This document shows positions 62,881-64,000 of a DNA stretch of 64,000 nt, piece by piece. The stretch's first letter is position 1, and every line of letters starts with the position of its first letter. Source of the DNA: Boswellia sacra (Eukaryota > Streptophyta > Magnoliopsida > Sapindales > Burseraceae); assembly GCA_013180625.2 (NCBI GenBank), contig SNVD02013943.1, positions 682,001 through 746,000 of the forward strand, given 5' to 3'. The position numbers and the translations under genes are program-made. The notes beneath the pieces are model-generated. The model saw only the letters and a list, made by a program, of their open reading frames with translations. It made no database searches and was not told the origin of the DNA.

Positions 62881-64000
62881 AACACTGAAGTAGAGATCCT
62901 GCAACTTTAGCATGCCAATAGTGAACTTGAGAGATCTTTTCATCTGAACAAACAAAATCATGGCTGATCGTATGACTTACTTTTTTACTGAGAATAAATC
63001 ATGACTTAATGTTTTACTGAGTAAGTCATGGAGACTAACTCATTTTTTGTTGTTCACAATTGAAAGCTTATACTTCACTAACTAATTCACTTTTTGAATT
63101 CTCTAACAAACTATGCTACTTAATGTCACTTTCTATCGTTGGGTCCTGTGTGCCTCATAAATTAGCTATTTTTTATTATTTGAACTTTATTTCCTGCTTG
63201 ATTTTATAGGAAAAATCTTATGTATGAATGGACAAGTTTGTGACTCAAAGCTTTACTTTATTTTGCCCGATGAAGAATATATGTTATCTCCTTTGAGTTA
63301 TGGCTTATTCAAAGCACTATTCTATCAAAGCAAATATTTGTTACACTTAGGCATTCTTAAATCTTTGCCTTTTAAATAACTTATTCTCATGCAAGGCTAA
63401 AAAAAAGTGTCTTACACTGCAAATATATTGTTTGACCTTTAATTTGAGATCAACCATGATTTATTCTTGTGAATAAGCCAAATTATCTTAAGCGAATACA
63501 AAAAACTATTTGTACATGTTACTGAGTATTGAAATTGGTTGGAGAGCTCAACTTACTAGTGTCATCTTCTTTAACTTCAACTGCAGAGTTTTTCAATTTA
63601 TATCTTTCTTGATCAAAGCCAAGTTTCATCAAGCTAAGGTCTAAGTTTTCATCTCTGCTCTTTTACTCAAATTGAGCCATTTCCTTGGTGGTTGTTGTTT
63701 TAGAGCTAATAATTTTTTAGCCCGTTCACTATTGGATTCTTTGCTACCATTGGTATCCATTGCTACCAAGAGAACAACAAGAGTAAATGTACGTATCTGT
63801 AATCTAAATACCAACATTGTTGCATAAATAAGAAGAATAAACAATATTGTGTACCTATTTTGTTCTCTTTATCTTTAATGAAAGTTGATCAATAACCCCA
63901 AACTTAAAGAGGTGATCTTCTGTTACGAGAACAATTTGATGATAAAAGCTATCACTAAGCTGTAGAATGGTGTCAATGTTTGTCCTTTAGTTTGAGGTCA
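62050..64000. repeat. Inverted repeat, arms 62050-62400 and 63640-64000
   Basis: The right arm, read on the minus strand, repeats the left arm: TTGTTTATTCTTCTTATTTA-TGCAAC, ATGGATACnAATGGTAGCAAAGAATCCAA, and CACCTCTTTAAGTTT(A/G)GGGTT. The arms differ by scattered substitutions. The right arm continues past the end of the window. The spacer carries part of the gag-like remnant. Confidence 0.85.
62881..63639. other. Spacer of the inverted repeat, no gene seen
   Basis: AT-rich sequence without a supported frame. Two direct copies of an AATCATGACTTA/AAGTCATGG-type motif near 62960-63030. Confidence 0.4.

Overview
This is a nuclear chromosome window from a eudicot plant. The genes have many GT-AG introns, the intergenic DNA is AT-rich with microsatellites and transposons, and the proteins belong to plant families (plant cysteine oxidase, class III peroxidases, MIP3, a receptor-like cytoplasmic kinase). 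The style fits a woody rosid such as Citrus, but the sequence alone does not prove the species.

Left half (1-36 kb). Five conserved genes were rebuilt exon by exon, and every complete model has a CDS length divisible by three: a GARP/G2-like MYB-type factor (minus strand, cut by the left edge), a PCO4/PCO5-type plant cysteine oxidase (minus, 10.4-15.8 kb), an intronless class II phospholipase A1 (plus, 20.5-21.7 kb), the Sec1/Munc18-like tethering protein MIP3 (plus, 24.6-29.8 kb) and an organellar ribosomal protein uL1 (plus, 32.9-36.2 kb). From memory this is the Arabidopsis order At2g42660-At2g42710, except that I see no MBF1 gene between the oxidase and the lipase. The genes do unrelated jobs: transcription, N-degron oxygen sensing, lipid hydrolysis, ER-Golgi tethering and organelle translation. 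They share ancestry of position, not a pathway.

Right half (37-59 kb). A receptor-like cytoplasmic kinase (38.8-42.9 kb) is followed by an intact class III peroxidase (45.1-47.5 kb) and a decayed tandem copy of that peroxidase (49.7-51.6 kb). Beyond these lie a kinase exon fragment and a third copy of the peroxidase upstream region. This is a local segmental duplication array. A 4.9-kb Ty1/copia retrotransposon (minus strand, 5-bp target duplication, three in-frame stops and a gag frameshift) sits inside the kinase fragment. Part of its right LTR plus flank was then duplicated in tandem with a perfect hairpin at the joint. Two short Ac/Ds-like hAT elements (37.4-38.4 and 58.5-59.1 kb) have perfect 8-bp target duplications.

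Right end (59-64 kb). This holds degraded repeat DNA with coding traces resembling plant gypsy-type gag proteins, and an inverted repeat that runs off the window. Large foldback repeats also lie at 4.0-4.6 kb and 30.6-31.8 kb. I found no wholly new biological system. The most informative parts are the duplication array with its nested insertions, the hairpin-associated tandem duplication and the foldback elements.
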